A stretch of DNA of 36,899 bases, taken from positions 1 through 36,899 of the forward strand of contig CALVRT010000015.1 in assembly GCA_944358735.1 (NCBI GenBank), given 5' to 3'. This document shows, piece after piece, positions 1 through 8,150 of this stretch. The notes under the pieces are model-generated. The model was given only the letters and a program-made list of their open reading frames with translations. It was not told where the DNA came from and searched no databases. The position numbers and the translations under genes were made by a program. Every line of letters begins with the position of its first letter. Within the stretch, counting starts at the first letter, position 1. Source of the stretch: an uncultured Bacilli bacterium. Its GTDB lineage: Bacteria > Bacillota_I > Bacilli_A > RF39 > UBA660.

Positions 1-716
1 GCAAATTTCTTTTGGTTAAATAATTGTAAATTAGTTAAATCATTATTAACTTTATCAAATTTATTTTCTTGATATTCTTCAGCATTAAAAGCTCTTACTA
101 CTCGAATACCTGTTAAATTTTCTCTTGTTACGCCATTAACTTTATCAGTTAATTTTTGAACTAATTTAAATCTAGGAACAACAATAATCATTAACATTAA
201 AATAACCCCAAGAAGAATAACAACGGCAACACCCGTAATGGCACTCCACTGCCAACTTTTATTTAAAATTTTAGTAATTGCCCAAACTGCCGTAATAGGC
301 GCTTTAATAAGTAATTGCATACCTAAAGCAATTAACATTTCAACTTGCGTTACATCGTTAGTTGTTCTAGTGATTAAACTGCTAGTTTCAAAATTTTTAA
401 CTTCCTGCGTGTCTAAACTTTCTACTTTATGAAAGATTTTTTTGCGCACTTTCATAGAAAAAGTTGCGGCAAGTTTTGCGGCAAAATAGCCAGTAATAAC
501 TGCAAAAGCCAAACTACCAAAAGCACACAAAAGCATATAAATACCATTTAAAATAATATCATTCATACTACTTCCTTCAGTTTGTACTAATGTTGTTATT
601 TCTGACATATAATCTGGTAATTTTAAATCAAGCCAAACCTGCCCAACAATAAAAACTATACAAATTAAAATATATAGAAAATCTATTTTATTAAAAACTT
701 TTAATAATTTTAACAT
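1..716 (-). CDS. ABC exporter, N-terminal membrane domain (partial)
   Basis: The minus strand reads open from an ATG at 716 to the window edge (about 238 residues). The product starts MLKLLKVFNKIDFLYILICI and continues through several hydrophobic spans. A stretch TTNDVTQVEMLIAMGMQ and a later ENLTGIRVVRAFNAE are hallmark parts of the type-1 ABC exporter membrane domain. The ATP-binding half lies beyond base 1. A GGAGAAAAT ribosome site precedes the start. The gene lies 16 bases behind a MarR gene in the same direction, an arrangement typical of a drug or peptide exporter under MarR control, often one half of a heterodimer. The substrate cannot be read from the sequence. The family call is secure. 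Confidence 0.88.
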   Translation of the reverse strand, partial: MLKLLKVFNKIDFLYILICIVFIVGQVWLDLKLPDYMSEITTLVQTEGSSMNDIILNGIYMLLCAFGSLAFAVITGYFAAKLAATFSMKVRKKIFHKVESLDTQEVKNFETSSLITRTTNDVTQVEMLIALGMQLLIKAPITAVWAITKILNKSWQWSAITGVAVVILLGVILMLMIIVVPRFKLVQKLTDKVNGVTRENLTGIRVVRAFNAEEYQENKFDKVNNDLTNLQLFNQKKF

Positions 717-732
717 ATTTTCTCCTTTCTCA

Positions 733-1179
733 CTAATTATTATTATATTCAATATTTTCTTTCATTTGATTAATAACTTTAATAAAAATATCCATATCTT
801 CTTGACTAATATTTTTAATTAATTTATCTTCCCATTTTTTTACTTCATTTATATGTTTTTTTAATGAAGTAGCTAAATGAGCATTTAAAATTATTTTTTT
901 ACTTCTAGTATCATGTTCATTAATAATTCTTTTAATTAAATTATTTTTTTCCATAGTTCCTAAAACTCCAGAAACGGTGGCTCTTCTCAATCTTAGAACT
1001 TTTTCTAAATCTTTTTGATAAACATCTTCTCCATTGTGTTCTAAAATATAACTAATTATTTGCATTTGCGTCGGTGTTGGCATTTTATAATTTTTCGGCA
1101 TCTTAATGTCGGCAAATATAAAACGAACTATTTCTTGTTCGAGAGATTTTAGGGCGAAAATTACACTTTTATTTGTCAT
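733..1179 (-). CDS. MarR-family transcriptional repressor
   Basis: This 148-residue protein has the size and layout of MarR winged-helix regulators. The N-terminal helix is followed by a helix-turn-helix region around PTPTQMQIISYILEHNGEDV and RRATVSGVLGTMEKNN, then a wing with IINEHDTRSKK. That last piece matches the family's conserved D-x-R-x-K/x wing. The C-terminal helices would form the dimer. It is first in an operon with the ABC exporter, and a perfect inverted repeat sits over its promoter, so autoregulation and control of the exporter are likely. The ligand is unknown. A GATGAGGT ribosome site supports the ATG start. Confidence 0.88.
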   Translation of the reverse strand: MTNKSVIFALKSLEQEIVRFIFADIKMPKNYKMPTPTQMQIISYILEHNGEDVYQKDLEKVLRLRRATVSGVLGTMEKNNLIKRIINEHDTRSKKIILNAHLATSLKKHINEVKKWEDKLIKNISQEDMDIFIKVINQMKENIEYNNN

Positions 1180-1199
1180 ATTACCTCATCACCTTATCC

Positions 1200-1246
1200 A
1201 TTTTAGTACATAATAAAATAATTGTCAATAGCCTGACAATTATTTT
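1200..1246 (-). promoter_or_regulatory. Promoter and palindromic operator of the MarR-exporter operon
   Basis: On the minus strand TTGACA (1228-1223) and TAAAAT (1205-1200) are separated by exactly 17 bases. Overlapping the -35 box is a perfect 13-bp inverted repeat: AAAATAATTGTCA at 1215-1227 and TGACAATTATTTT at 1234-1246, with a 6-base spacer. Position and symmetry fit a MarR operator that blocks RNA polymerase. The operator role is inferred. Confidence 0.75.
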
Positions 1247-1266
1247 TACATATTTATATATACAGT

Positions 1267-2070
1267 TTAATTATTAATATGATGATGACAAACCGGCGTA
1301 TTTTTAGTTATTCTGGCAAAGGTATAGCCATTTGCTTTCGCATAATCAATAATTAATGGTAACGCTTCGACTGTAGTTTGTTTAGTATTAGTATCATGCA
1401 TTAAAACAACATTAGCTCCCATTTTTAAATTATTAACCACACTATTATAAATAACTTCTTTAGAAACCCGGCCTGAAGCATCTAATGAATCGATATTCCA
1501 ATCAAAATAATAATAATGTTTATCGTTAAGATAATTGGTTACTTCGGTCACAATCCCTTTTTTATATTTACGACTTACGACATTAGAACTACCACCTGGA
1601 AGTCTAACGATTCTTGGATTTTCCTTAATAATGCTTTTTACTCTTTGCTTTAAAATTTTTAAATCATTAACATAAGCATCTAAAGAAGCATAAATTTCGT
1701 TATAACGATGAGTATTACTATGAAGCCCAATAGTATGACCTTCAATATAAGCTCTTTTAACCGTTTCCCTGTAAGTATCTAAATTACTACCGACGAGAAA
1801 AAATGTTGCCGGAACTTCTTTTTCTTTTAAAATATCAAGTATTTGATTGGTTAAATAACTTGGACCATCATCAAAAGTTAAATATATTGTTTTATCAGAT
1901 ACTAAAGAACAAGCCCCTTCTCTTTGTAGTCTTTCTGGTTTTTGATATTCAATCGTTTTAAAAGTATCTTCTTTGAGTAAAGAAGACTTTAAAACTATTT
2001 CGTTCCCGCTTCCGATAAATAAGAAAAAAGTTAAAACAAATATAATTAAAGAAACAACTATTTGACGCAT
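1267..2070 (-). CDS. Polysaccharide deacetylase (NodB domain), membrane-anchored or secreted
   Basis: The 267-residue protein starts with a hydrophobic segment (about residues 3-20) that can act as signal peptide or anchor. A NodB-type carbohydrate esterase 4 domain follows. The family motifs are in order: TFDDGP at 65-70 (catalytic and metal-binding Asp), HSNTH at 117-121 (the two metal His), RLPGG at 156-160, DWNID at 190-194 and LMHD at 223-226. All key residues are present, so it should be active. The likely substrate is N-acetylated cell-wall glycan, as for PdaA-type enzymes; this is inference. Its start overlaps the queH stop by 13 bases. The C-terminus ends in an unusual HHH. Confidence 0.88.
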   Translation of the reverse strand: MRQIVVSLIIFVLTFFLFIGSGNEIVLKSSLLKEDTFKTIEYQKPERLQREGACSLVSDKTIYLTFDDGPSYLTNQILDILKEKEVPATFFLVGSNLDTYRETVKRAYIEGHTIGLHSNTHRYNEIYASLDAYVNDLKILKQRVKSIIKENPRIVRLPGGSSNVVSRKYKKGIVTEVTNYLNDKHYYYFDWNIDSLDASGRVSKEVIYNSVVNNLKMGANVVLMHDTNTKQTTVEALPLIIDYAKANGYTFARITKNTPVCHHHINN

Positions 2071-2663
2071 ACTTCAGTAATTGAATATTCACAGCCACAG
2101 TAATGCTGGCGATATAAATCATATATTTTAGCTAGTTCATTGCTTCGTTTATAACCTTCTTTTTTCTTAAAATCAGAATACAAATACTTTACTCCATACT
2201 TCTTTTCTAAAACCTTACCAATTTCATTTAATTTAGTACTATCTTTATAAGGACTTACTGAAAGGGTGGTACAGAAATAGTCAAACTGTTTTTCTTTAGC
2301 GATTTTAACGGTTTGCTCAAGTCTTAAATAAAAACATTTAACACATCGCGCGCCACCTTCTTTTTCTTTCTCTAAACCCTTGGCTATATTTTCAAAATCT
2401 TGATTACAATAACCAATTTCTAATAATTTAACTGGTAAGTGCATTTTATCAATTATTTCTTTTTGGGTCTTTAGTCTTTTCTGATACTCGCTTTCAGGAT
2501 AAATATTAGGATTATAATAAAGAACAGTTATATCAAAATAAGGAAGTAAACGTTCTAAAACAGAGCTACTACAAACCCCGCAGCACGCATGAAGTAATAG
2601 TTTTGGTCTACCTTCTAAAGTATCAATGATTTTTTCCATTTCTAAATTATAATTTGCTTTCAT
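2058..2663 (-). CDS. queH: Epoxyqueuosine reductase QueH
   Basis: The 201-residue protein has the QueH (DUF208) pattern. It shows LLLHACCGVC near residues 22-31 with Cys 27, 28 and 31, YYNPNIYP at 49-56, the pair RCVKC (Cys 107 and 110), TTLSVSPYKDS at 132-142 and YCGCEYS near 188-194. QueH reduces epoxyqueuosine to queuosine, the last step of tRNA wobble-base queuosine synthesis, and uses an iron-sulfur cluster held by these cysteines. It is unrelated to QueG. No other queuosine gene lies in the window. It sits 9 bases downstream of the ydbT-like gene in one operon. Confidence 0.9.
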   Translation of the reverse strand: MKANYNLEMEKIIDTLEGRPKLLLHACCGVCSSSVLERLLPYFDITVLYYNPNIYPESEYQKRLKTQKEIIDKMHLPVKLLEIGYCNQDFENIAKGLEKEKEGGARCVKCFYLRLEQTVKIAKEKQFDYFCTTLSVSPYKDSTKLNEIGKVLEKKYGVKYLYSDFKKKEGYKRSNELAKIYDLYRQHYCGCEYSITEVCVK

Positions 2664-2672
2664 AAAATCCCC

Positions 2673-4058
2673 CTAATAAACATTTTCAATTTGTTTCATT
2701 ACTTCTTTATTAAAATATCCACTTCTAAACGAATTATTAGTTAAATTACCAACAATATTTATTGTTACCCTCCAAAGTTTGGTTAAATGGGCAAATACCC
2801 CTTTTTGAAAAGAAACTAACTCTATTTTCGTAAGTTTAATAATCGCAACACTATTTTCAAAGAAACCACTTTCAAAGATTAAGAAATCATCATTTATCCC
2901 TATTTTTTTAGTTTTGTATTGATACCAAACAATTAAAACTAAAAAAGGAATTAATAATAATGATAAATAAGAAGTTATAGGTATTAAAGCTATAGCTAAA
3001 ATGACCCAAATGATTTTCGAAATACTATAAGTTATCAAAGCTTTTTTTGGTTGTTTAATTAAACCTAAATTAGCTTGATATTCCGGAATTATTTTATTAA
3101 AAATAAAGTTTAATTTATTTTGTTTAATATACAAGGTTATAATAGTTTTTTCCTGTTCGTTTTCATTCATCCCTGCATTAACCACTTCAACTAAATAATA
3201 ACCGAAAATTCTTGCTTGTAGCGTTCTTTTTATCATAACCGCATTAATTTTTTTAATTGGTAATTCATATTTATATGTCGTCAAAAGGCCGTGGGTTATT
3301 TTTATTGTATCCCCTTCTCTATTTAATTTAAAATTATAGTAATTTAGAAATGTCTTGCCAATTGCCCAGACAATACTAAAGACAAATATAACGGTAATAA
3401 TAATCGCCATAATTAAATTTTTAGTATTAAAATCAATAACAAACATATAGATAATAGGAATATAAACGGCTAGTAAAACCATTAATGATAAAATATTAGT
3501 ACTGAAGAAAATATGTTTTACAATATCCGCTAGCTGAAAATCGATTAAACTTTCAAATGTTTCTTCTTTCTGGTCTTTTTTTAGTATTTGATTTCTAATT
3601 TCTTTAGCTTTTTCAGTTTTAAATAATAATTTTCCTTTAAAATTATTTTCATCATTAGTATTTAAAACAATTTTCATATTTGAAGTGTTTAACAGTTTTT
3701 CTAAAATATTTTGTTTAATATTAACAGCCGCTATATCTTTTAAATGCATTGTCGTATGTTTCTTAAATAGCCTTCCACTTTCAATATTAAAACTATCCTC
3801 ATTTAAATAAACAAAGGTATTATACCATCTAAAGAAAAAGTAAATCGTAAAAATAATTAATAAAATTATAAATACACCAATACCTATTAAAATCCCCATA
3901 AATGGGACACTAGTAGCTAACTCGGCAAGTTCTCCAAGGGCCTTGCTATCAATATCATCGAACATGTTAAATAATAAATACAACCCAGCGGCAATGATAA
4001 TCCAAATACTAGAGATGATATTTTCTAAAATAATCGATGGATGCATTCTAGTTTTCAT
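2673..4058 (-). CDS. ydbT: YdbT-like PH-domain membrane protein
   Basis: This 461-residue membrane protein has hydrophobic pairs near residues 15-30 and 50-75, near 190-235, and near 345-380. Between them lie repeated bacterial PH-like (bPH_2, DUF304) modules, for example YLNEDSFNIESGRLFKKHTT, INREGDTIKITHGLL-type text and DDFLIFESGFFENSVAIIKL. This matches the YdbT partner of the B. subtilis ydbS-ydbT pair. It overlaps the ydbS-like gene by 11 bases, so the two are translationally coupled. The molecular role is not established. In Bacillus the pair is linked to resistance to some antimicrobial peptides; whether that holds here is unknown. Confidence 0.8.
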   Translation of the reverse strand: MKTRMHPSIILENIISSIWIIIAAGLYLLFNMFDDIDSKALGELAELATSVPFMGILIGIGVFIILLIIFTIYFFFRWYNTFVYLNEDSFNIESGRLFKKHTTMHLKDIAAVNIKQNILEKLLNTSNMKIVLNTNDENNFKGKLLFKTEKAKEIRNQILKKDQKEETFESLIDFQLADIVKHIFFSTNILSLMVLLAVYIPIIYMFVIDFNTKNLIMAIIITVIFVFSIVWAIGKTFLNYYNFKLNREGDTIKITHGLLTTYKYELPIKKINAVMIKRTLQARIFGYYLVEVVNAGMNENEQEKTIITLYIKQNKLNFIFNKIIPEYQANLGLIKQPKKALITYSISKIIWVILAIALIPITSYLSLLLIPFLVLIVWYQYKTKKIGINDDFLIFESGFFENSVAIIKLTKIELVSFQKGVFAHLTKLWRVTINIVGNLTNNSFRSGYFNKEVMKQIENVY

Positions 4059-4533
4059 TTTTTATCTCCAACTTTGCTTTTAGTAATTCATTAATCTGTT
4101 TAGTAATTTCTTCAGCTTCCTTATTATCTAAAAATTTAATATCTACAAGTCCGGCAGCGGTAAAAATATTAACATTAGCAAGGTTATATTTACGGTCAAT
4201 TGGTCCACTACTTATTTCAATTTTTTGAACCCTTTCAACTAAAATAATTGACCTAGTAATTAAGAAAAGGCCTTTTTTTACTTCAATTTTTTCATCAGTA
4301 ACTAAATACTTATAACGTTTATACCGAATATTTGGAAATAAAATAATATCTAATAGGCAAGCAATTAAAGTAATAACTACTATAGTTATAATTATTATAT
4401 GAGCAGTTATCCCTTCAAAATTTTGCCAACATACAAATGCTGCTACAGCAACAATAGTTAATACGATTAATCCACTTATTAAAGCATTTATGCGCATAAC
4501 TTTAATTGACTTTTTATCTAATGACTTATACAT
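4048..4533 (-). CDS. ydbS: YdbS-like PH-domain membrane protein
   Basis: The 161-residue protein has two membrane spans (about residues 14-34 and 43-65) and one bPH_2 domain. The domain carries the family's typical text: YLVTDEKIEVKKGLF, then VERVQKIEISSGPIDRKYNL and VNIFTAAG. Length agrees with B. subtilis YdbS. It is first in the operon ydbS-ydbT-queH-deacetylase. An AGGAGG ribosome site lies 7 bases before the ATG, and an extended -10 promoter lies just upstream. Confidence 0.82.
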   Translation of the reverse strand: MYKSLDKKSIKVMRINALISGLIVLTIVAVAAFVCWQNFEGITAHIIIITIVVITLIACLLDIILFPNIRYKRYKYLVTDEKIEVKKGLFLITRSIILVERVQKIEISSGPIDRKYNLANVNIFTAAGLVDIKFLDNKEAEEITKQINELLKAKLEIKNEN

Positions 4534-4552
4534 ACATCTTCCTCCTAGATTT

Positions 4553-4582
4553 ATTATATCATTTTAAGTATTTATTTAGCAA
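4553..4582 (-). promoter_or_regulatory. Promoter of the ydbS-ydbT-queH operon
   Basis: The minus strand has TATAAT at 4558-4553 preceded by TG with one base between (extended -10). A TTGCTA -35-like box lies 18 bases upstream (4582-4577). The ydbS ATG is 20 bases downstream of the -10 box. Confidence 0.6.
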
Positions 4583-4602
4583 GGAAAAGCTTATTTTTAA
4601 AC

Positions 4603-4627
4603 GAAAAAAAACCGCTAATAAACGGTT
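4603..4627 (-). terminator. Rho-independent terminator after the prepilin peptidase gene
   Basis: On the minus strand AACCG (4627-4623) pairs with CGGTT (4614-4610) around an 8-base loop, followed by a run of eight T. It overlaps the stop codon of the peptidase gene and ends the pilC-pilD operon. Confidence 0.75.
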
Positions 4628-5384
4628 AATATAAATTAATTAAAGTATCAATATTAAGTTGCATTAATAAAAGAATAATTGAACCTATAGCTAAAAATGG
4701 TCCAAAGGGAATTACATGGTCGTTACTTTTATTTAAATAAATTAAGGATATTGGTAAACCAATTAAACTAGCTAAAAAAACAGTAACAATCCCCATCGGA
4801 AAAGATAAAACGAGGCCGATAATAAACATTAATTTTATATCGCCCCCCCCCATACTCTCTCGCTTGAATAAAAAATCTCCAAACTTTTTTAAAGCAAACA
4901 TAAATATAAAAGCTCCAAGACCATTAAGTAAAGATATTAATAGGTTTTCAAAACCACTAATTAAAACTATTTCAATTGATAATAAACTACCAAAAACAAT
5001 TAAAACACTATCAGGAATAATTAAATAGTAATAATCACTTACAACAATGATAATCATCATTGAAATAAAGGTTAAAGCGACTATTAAATTAGGTGAAAAC
5101 CCAAAAGACAAATAAGCTAGAGCAAAAAGTAAGCCACAAGCAGCTTCAAAAATTGGATAAACGTAAGAGATTTTTTCACCGCAATGTCGACATTTGCCTT
5201 TACAAATAAAATAAGAGATTATCGGAATTAGTTCTGTAGCTGATAATTTATGATTACAATTTGGACAGTGACTTGGCGGAGAAACAATTGATTCTCCTTT
5301 AGGAAGTCTTAAGCCGACAACATTGTAAAACGAACCAAAAATGGTTCCAACAATAAACATCCATATTGATACGATAATCTCCAT
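4626..5384 (-). CDS. comC: Prepilin peptidase (A24 family, PilD/ComC type)
   Basis: The 252-residue polytopic membrane protein carries the A24 layout. It begins with FGSFYNVV, then the cytoplasmic loop with two C-x2-C pairs (CPNC and CRHC). The catalytic aspartates sit in VVSDYYY and in GGGDIKL, the GxGD motif. It cleaves and methylates type IV pilin-like precursors at the membrane. I start it at the ATG 5384, which has AAAGGGTGA five bases before it; the GTG at 5393 lies inside that ribosome site. It follows pilC by 12 bases in one operon. With comEA-comEC in the window it probably serves a DNA-uptake pseudopilus. Confidence 0.9.
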   Translation of the reverse strand: MEIIVSIWMFIVGTIFGSFYNVVGLRLPKGESIVSPPSHCPNCNHKLSATELIPIISYFICKGKCRHCGEKISYVYPIFEAACGLLFALAYLSFGFSPNLIVALTFISMMIIIVVSDYYYLIIPDSVLIVFGSLLSIEIVLISGFENLLISLLNGLGAFIFMFALKKFGDFLFKRESMGGGDIKLMFIIGLVLSFPMGIVTVFLASLIGLPISLIYLNKSNDHVIPFGPFLAIGSIILLLMQLNIDTLINLY

Positions 5385-5396
5385 ATTTCTCACCCT

Positions 5397-7040
5397 TTAC
5401 TGCTGTATTGCACTATACATATTAAACATTGGTACAACAATTGCTAAAACGATTACCCCAACCATAACAGTTAGCATTAAAATTAAAATTGGCTCAATAA
5501 ATGTTTTTATTCTTGTAATAGAATTACGATGTAAATCTTGATAATACACCGCAACTTTATGCATCATTTCTGGTAATTCCCCTGTTTTTTCACCAGTAAC
5601 TATCATTTCATATGCTGGAATTGGAAACGCCCAGTGGTCTTTAAATGCTGTTGATATTTTACCACCTTTAGCAATATTATTAATAGCTTTTTTTATTAAT
5701 TCCTTATATATTTCATTATTAGTCACTTTATTTAAAATTGTCATACTATCAGTAATAAAAACATTATGAGAAAGAAGTGAAGAAAATGTTTTGGTAAACA
5801 TTGTTACTTCATTATAGATAATAATATTTCCAAAGCCCGGAAGTTTCATTCCAAATAACTGAATAGCTTTTCTAAATGATTTAACATTACGATACAAGTA
5901 AATACAAACAATTAAAATTAAAACGACTACTATACCAATAATAATTATATATTTCTGTAAAAAATCACTCAAGGCTAGAACAAAGAGGGTTATTCCAGGA
6001 ATAGTTGCATCATCCATACTTTCATATATTTCAACAAACTGTGGCACAACATAAAGCATAATAAATGTACCGACGCCTATTGCGATAATAAAGATGATTA
6101 CCGGATACATCATTGCTGTAACCATAGCTTTTCTCGTCGCTTCAGTTTCAGCAAAATATTCGGCCATGTCATCTAAAGTTTCTGGAAGTTCTCCAGTCAT
6201 TTCGGCCGCTCTAACTAAATTTATTAAAATTTGTGGGAACGCTTTACCTTGTTTTTCTAAAGCTTCACTAAAGTTTTTACCAATTGAAAGGTCATAAACA
6301 ACGCCTCTTAATATTCTTTGATAATTTTTATTTTTAAATTGTCTAACTAATATTTTAACCGCATCAGCAAGTGGAATACCGGCTTTTAAATAAGTTGATA
6401 ATTGAGTTAATAAAAAGTTTAAATCTTTTATTTTTATTTTACTATTACCAGCCACATTACTATGTGTTGTCTGAAGCCACTTACTAGTTCTAATATTATA
6501 AACTGTGTTTCCTTCACTTCTTAAAAAAGAATATACTTCGACTTTTGAGAAAGCGCTAAAATAACCAGTTACAAATTTTCCTTCTTGGTCTTTAATAATA
6601 TATTCATAAACTTGCTTGTCAGCACTTTTGACAGCATCAGGACCATCATAATTAATGCTCATTGGTACTGGTTCATCTTTATATTTTGTGTATTTTTTTA
6701 ATAAAGACAAAGTATTTTTTTCTTTTATTTTTTCTGGAATACTCATTAATTTTTTGCCAAGTCTAGTTAAAGCATCATTACTACTATCATCAATATCTGC
6801 ATCAGTATCTATTTCGAGCTCAAAATCATTTTGCTCGTTGGAATTGATAGTATCCATAATAGATTTACCAGCATTGGCTTTTTGAAATTTAATATCTTCT
6901 TCGGTTACTTCTTCAACCTGTGGCATATTTCTTGATTTTATCATAAAAGGGATTGCCATAACGGCATGATATAAAAGGCTGCCTAACGCCTTGAAAAATA
7001 CAATAAATCCCCTACCAATATATACAGGTATTTTTCCCAT
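5397..7040 (-). CDS. PilC/GspF (ComGB-type) platform protein with long N-terminal extension
   Basis: The C-terminal 340 residues hold two T2SSF domains (roughly 205-330 and 410-535). They include LLTQLSTYLKAGIPLADAV, RAAEMTGELPETL and, in the second copy, EMIVTGEKTGELPEMM, with three main membrane spans. This inner-membrane protein assembles type IV pili or competence pseudopili with a PilB/GspE ATPase, which is not in the window. The first 140 or so residues are unusual. They hold a hydrophobic segment at about 9-34, then an acidic region (EIDTDADIDD) and a region resembling the family's ARNA-like lead-in (YEYIIKDQEGKFVTGYF). Family members are usually near 400 residues; this is 547. The start is ATG 7040, with AGAAAGG nine bases upstream. 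Confidence 0.87.
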   Translation of the reverse strand: MGKIPVYIGRGFIVFFKALGSLLYHAVMAIPFMIKSRNMPQVEEVTEEDIKFQKANAGKSIMDTINSNEQNDFELEIDTDADIDDSSNDALTRLGKKLMSIPEKIKEKNTLSLLKKYTKYKDEPVPMSINYDGPDAVKSADKQVYEYIIKDQEGKFVTGYFSAFSKVEVYSFLRSEGNTVYNIRTSKWLQTTHSNVAGNSKIKIKDLNFLLTQLSTYLKAGIPLADAVKILVRQFKNKNYQRILRGVVYDLSIGKNFSEALEKQGKAFPQILINLVRAAEMTGELPETLDDMAEYFAETEATRKAMVTAMMYPVIIFIIAIGVGTFIMLYVVPQFVEIYESMDDATIPGITLFVLALSDFLQKYIIIIGIVVVLILIVCIYLYRNVKSFRKAIQLFGMKLPGFGNIIIYNEVTMFTKTFSSLLSHNVFITDSMTILNKVTNNEIYKELIKKAINNIAKGGKISTAFKDHWAFPIPAYEMIVTGEKTGELPEMMHKVAVYYQDLHRNSITRIKTFIEPILILMLTVMVGVIVLAIVVPMFNMYSAIQQ

Positions 7041-7073
7041 AGTGTTCAACCTTTCTATTCTTATAACATTTTA

Positions 7074-7102
7074 ATTATATCATAATTTAAATTCAAATAA
7101 AA
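7074..7102 (-). promoter_or_regulatory. Promoter of the pilC-prepilin peptidase operon
   Basis: The minus strand reads TGATATAAT, an extended -10 (TATAAT at 7079-7074). A weak TTTTAT -35 lies 17 bases upstream (7102-7097). It faces the pilC start at 7040. Confidence 0.55.
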
Positions 7103-7147
7103 CATTTTTGAGTAAAAACATATAATATTTTAGAAAGGAAGTGGATT

Positions 7148-7480
7148 ATGAACTACTTTAATCCATATTTTAACTACTCCCTATCTCCAGCAAAGCAAGG
7201 TTTATTTAGTTTTTTAAAAGGTAACGGCCTTACCTTAAGTACAATTTTAAATGGCACGCAAAGAACTCTCGGCATTATTAATCAAGCAATTCCCGTTATA
7301 AAACAAGTACAACCAATGTTTAGAAATGCCAAAACGATGTTTAAGGTAATGAATGAATTTAAAAAGGTGGATACTCCTAAAAAAGCTAATACTTCTAATC
7401 CTGACAATATAAATCAAAGAAATAACGAAAATATCCAAGAAATAAATTCTAATGATGGTGGACCAACTTTCTTCATATAA
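7148..7480 (+). CDS. YqfQ-like small protein
   Basis: This is a 110-residue protein with no catalytic motif. A hydrophobic and amphipathic middle (GTQRTLGIINQAIPVIKQVQ, then PMFRNAKTMFKVMNEF) is followed by an Asn/Asp-rich tail ending GGPTFFI. The middle resembles the YqfQ/VrrA family. In B. subtilis yqfQ lies in the same chromosomal neighbourhood as dnaG, sigA and trmK, which also follow here. Function is unknown. An AAAGGAAG ribosome site lies before the ATG, and a TATAAT box lies at 7121-7126. The family call is moderate because low-complexity text limits it. Confidence 0.55.
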   Translation: MNYFNPYFNYSLSPAKQGLFSFLKGNGLTLSTILNGTQRTLGIINQAIPVIKQVQPMFRNAKTMFKVMNEFKKVDTPKKANTSNPDNINQRNNENIQEINSNDGGPTFFI

Positions 7481-7515
7481 AAACACGGTAACTATTTATA
7501 TTATCCGTGTTTTTG
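7480..7515 (+). terminator. Rho-independent terminator after the YqfQ-like gene
   Basis: AAAACACGG pairs with CCGTGTTTT about 18 bases later and runs into further T. It starts at the stop codon of the YqfQ-like gene. Confidence 0.75.
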
Positions 7516-7649
7516 TTTGCAAATAAGTACAGTATCAAAAGAAAAAGATGTCCAAAATAAGAACTAGTTATCCAATTATATACAATATTATAAGTTTTTC
7601 GGAAGCTATTATATCCTATTCAAACACAATTTTACCCAATATCTCCGGG

Positions 7650-7668
7650 TTTGCCAATATTTGGCAAA
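7650..7668. repeat. Perfect 8-bp inverted repeat upstream of the tandem-HTH gene
   Basis: TTTGCCAA and TTGGCAAA flank a 3-base centre. The palindrome lies 33 bases before the regulator's ATG and overlaps a TTGCCA -35-like box (a TACAAT box follows at 7676-7681). It may be the regulator's own operator; this is inferred from position. Confidence 0.5.
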
Positions 7669-7700
7669 AAACAAGTTACAATTTTTTTAGGTGATTACTT

Positions 7701-8150
7701 ATGCTTCTTACATTTAAACGAATAACCGATTTAAGAACTGATAACGATATTTCTCAAAGACAAATGGCTAAAATTTTAAATATTTCGCCTGATAATTATT
7801 ATGACTACGAACACGGACGTTCTAACTTTCCTTTGGAAAAATTAAACATATTTGTTAATTATTTTAATGTCAGTTTTGATTATATTACTGGTTTAAGCGA
7901 TACCAAAATGAATTATAACAATAATATCGATTATAATATTTTATATAAAAGATTAAAAGAAGTTAGGAAAAGCAATTATCTTTCTCAACACAAAGCCGCT
8001 TCAATATTAGATGACCCTCAATCTACATATTGGAATTACGAAAAAGGTGTATCAGTAATTCCTATCTCTAAACTATATTTATTAAGTAAATATTATAATA
8101 TTTCTATCGACTATTTTCTCGGGAAAAGCAACAAAAAAAGTATACTTTAA
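7701..8150 (+). CDS. Tandem HTH (Xre-type) regulator
   Basis: The 149-residue protein is made of two Xre-type helix-turn-helix units. The first is at about residues 5-65 (ISQRQMAKILNISPDNYYDY, then FNVSFDYITGLSD). The second is at about 79-145 (LSQHKAASILDDPQSTYWNY, then YNISIDYFLGKSN). Each ends in the xxxSxDYxxG signature of single-domain Xre repressors, so the gene looks like an internal duplication. It is a DNA-binding regulator of unknown target. Its 3' end overlaps the convergent trmK gene by 4 bases. An AGGTGAT ribosome site supports the start. Confidence 0.8.
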   Translation: MLLTFKRITDLRTDNDISQRQMAKILNISPDNYYDYEHGRSNFPLEKLNIFVNYFNVSFDYITGLSDTKMNYNNNIDYNILYKRLKEVRKSNYLSQHKAASILDDPQSTYWNYEKGVSVIPISKLYLLSKYYNISIDYFLGKSNKKSIL

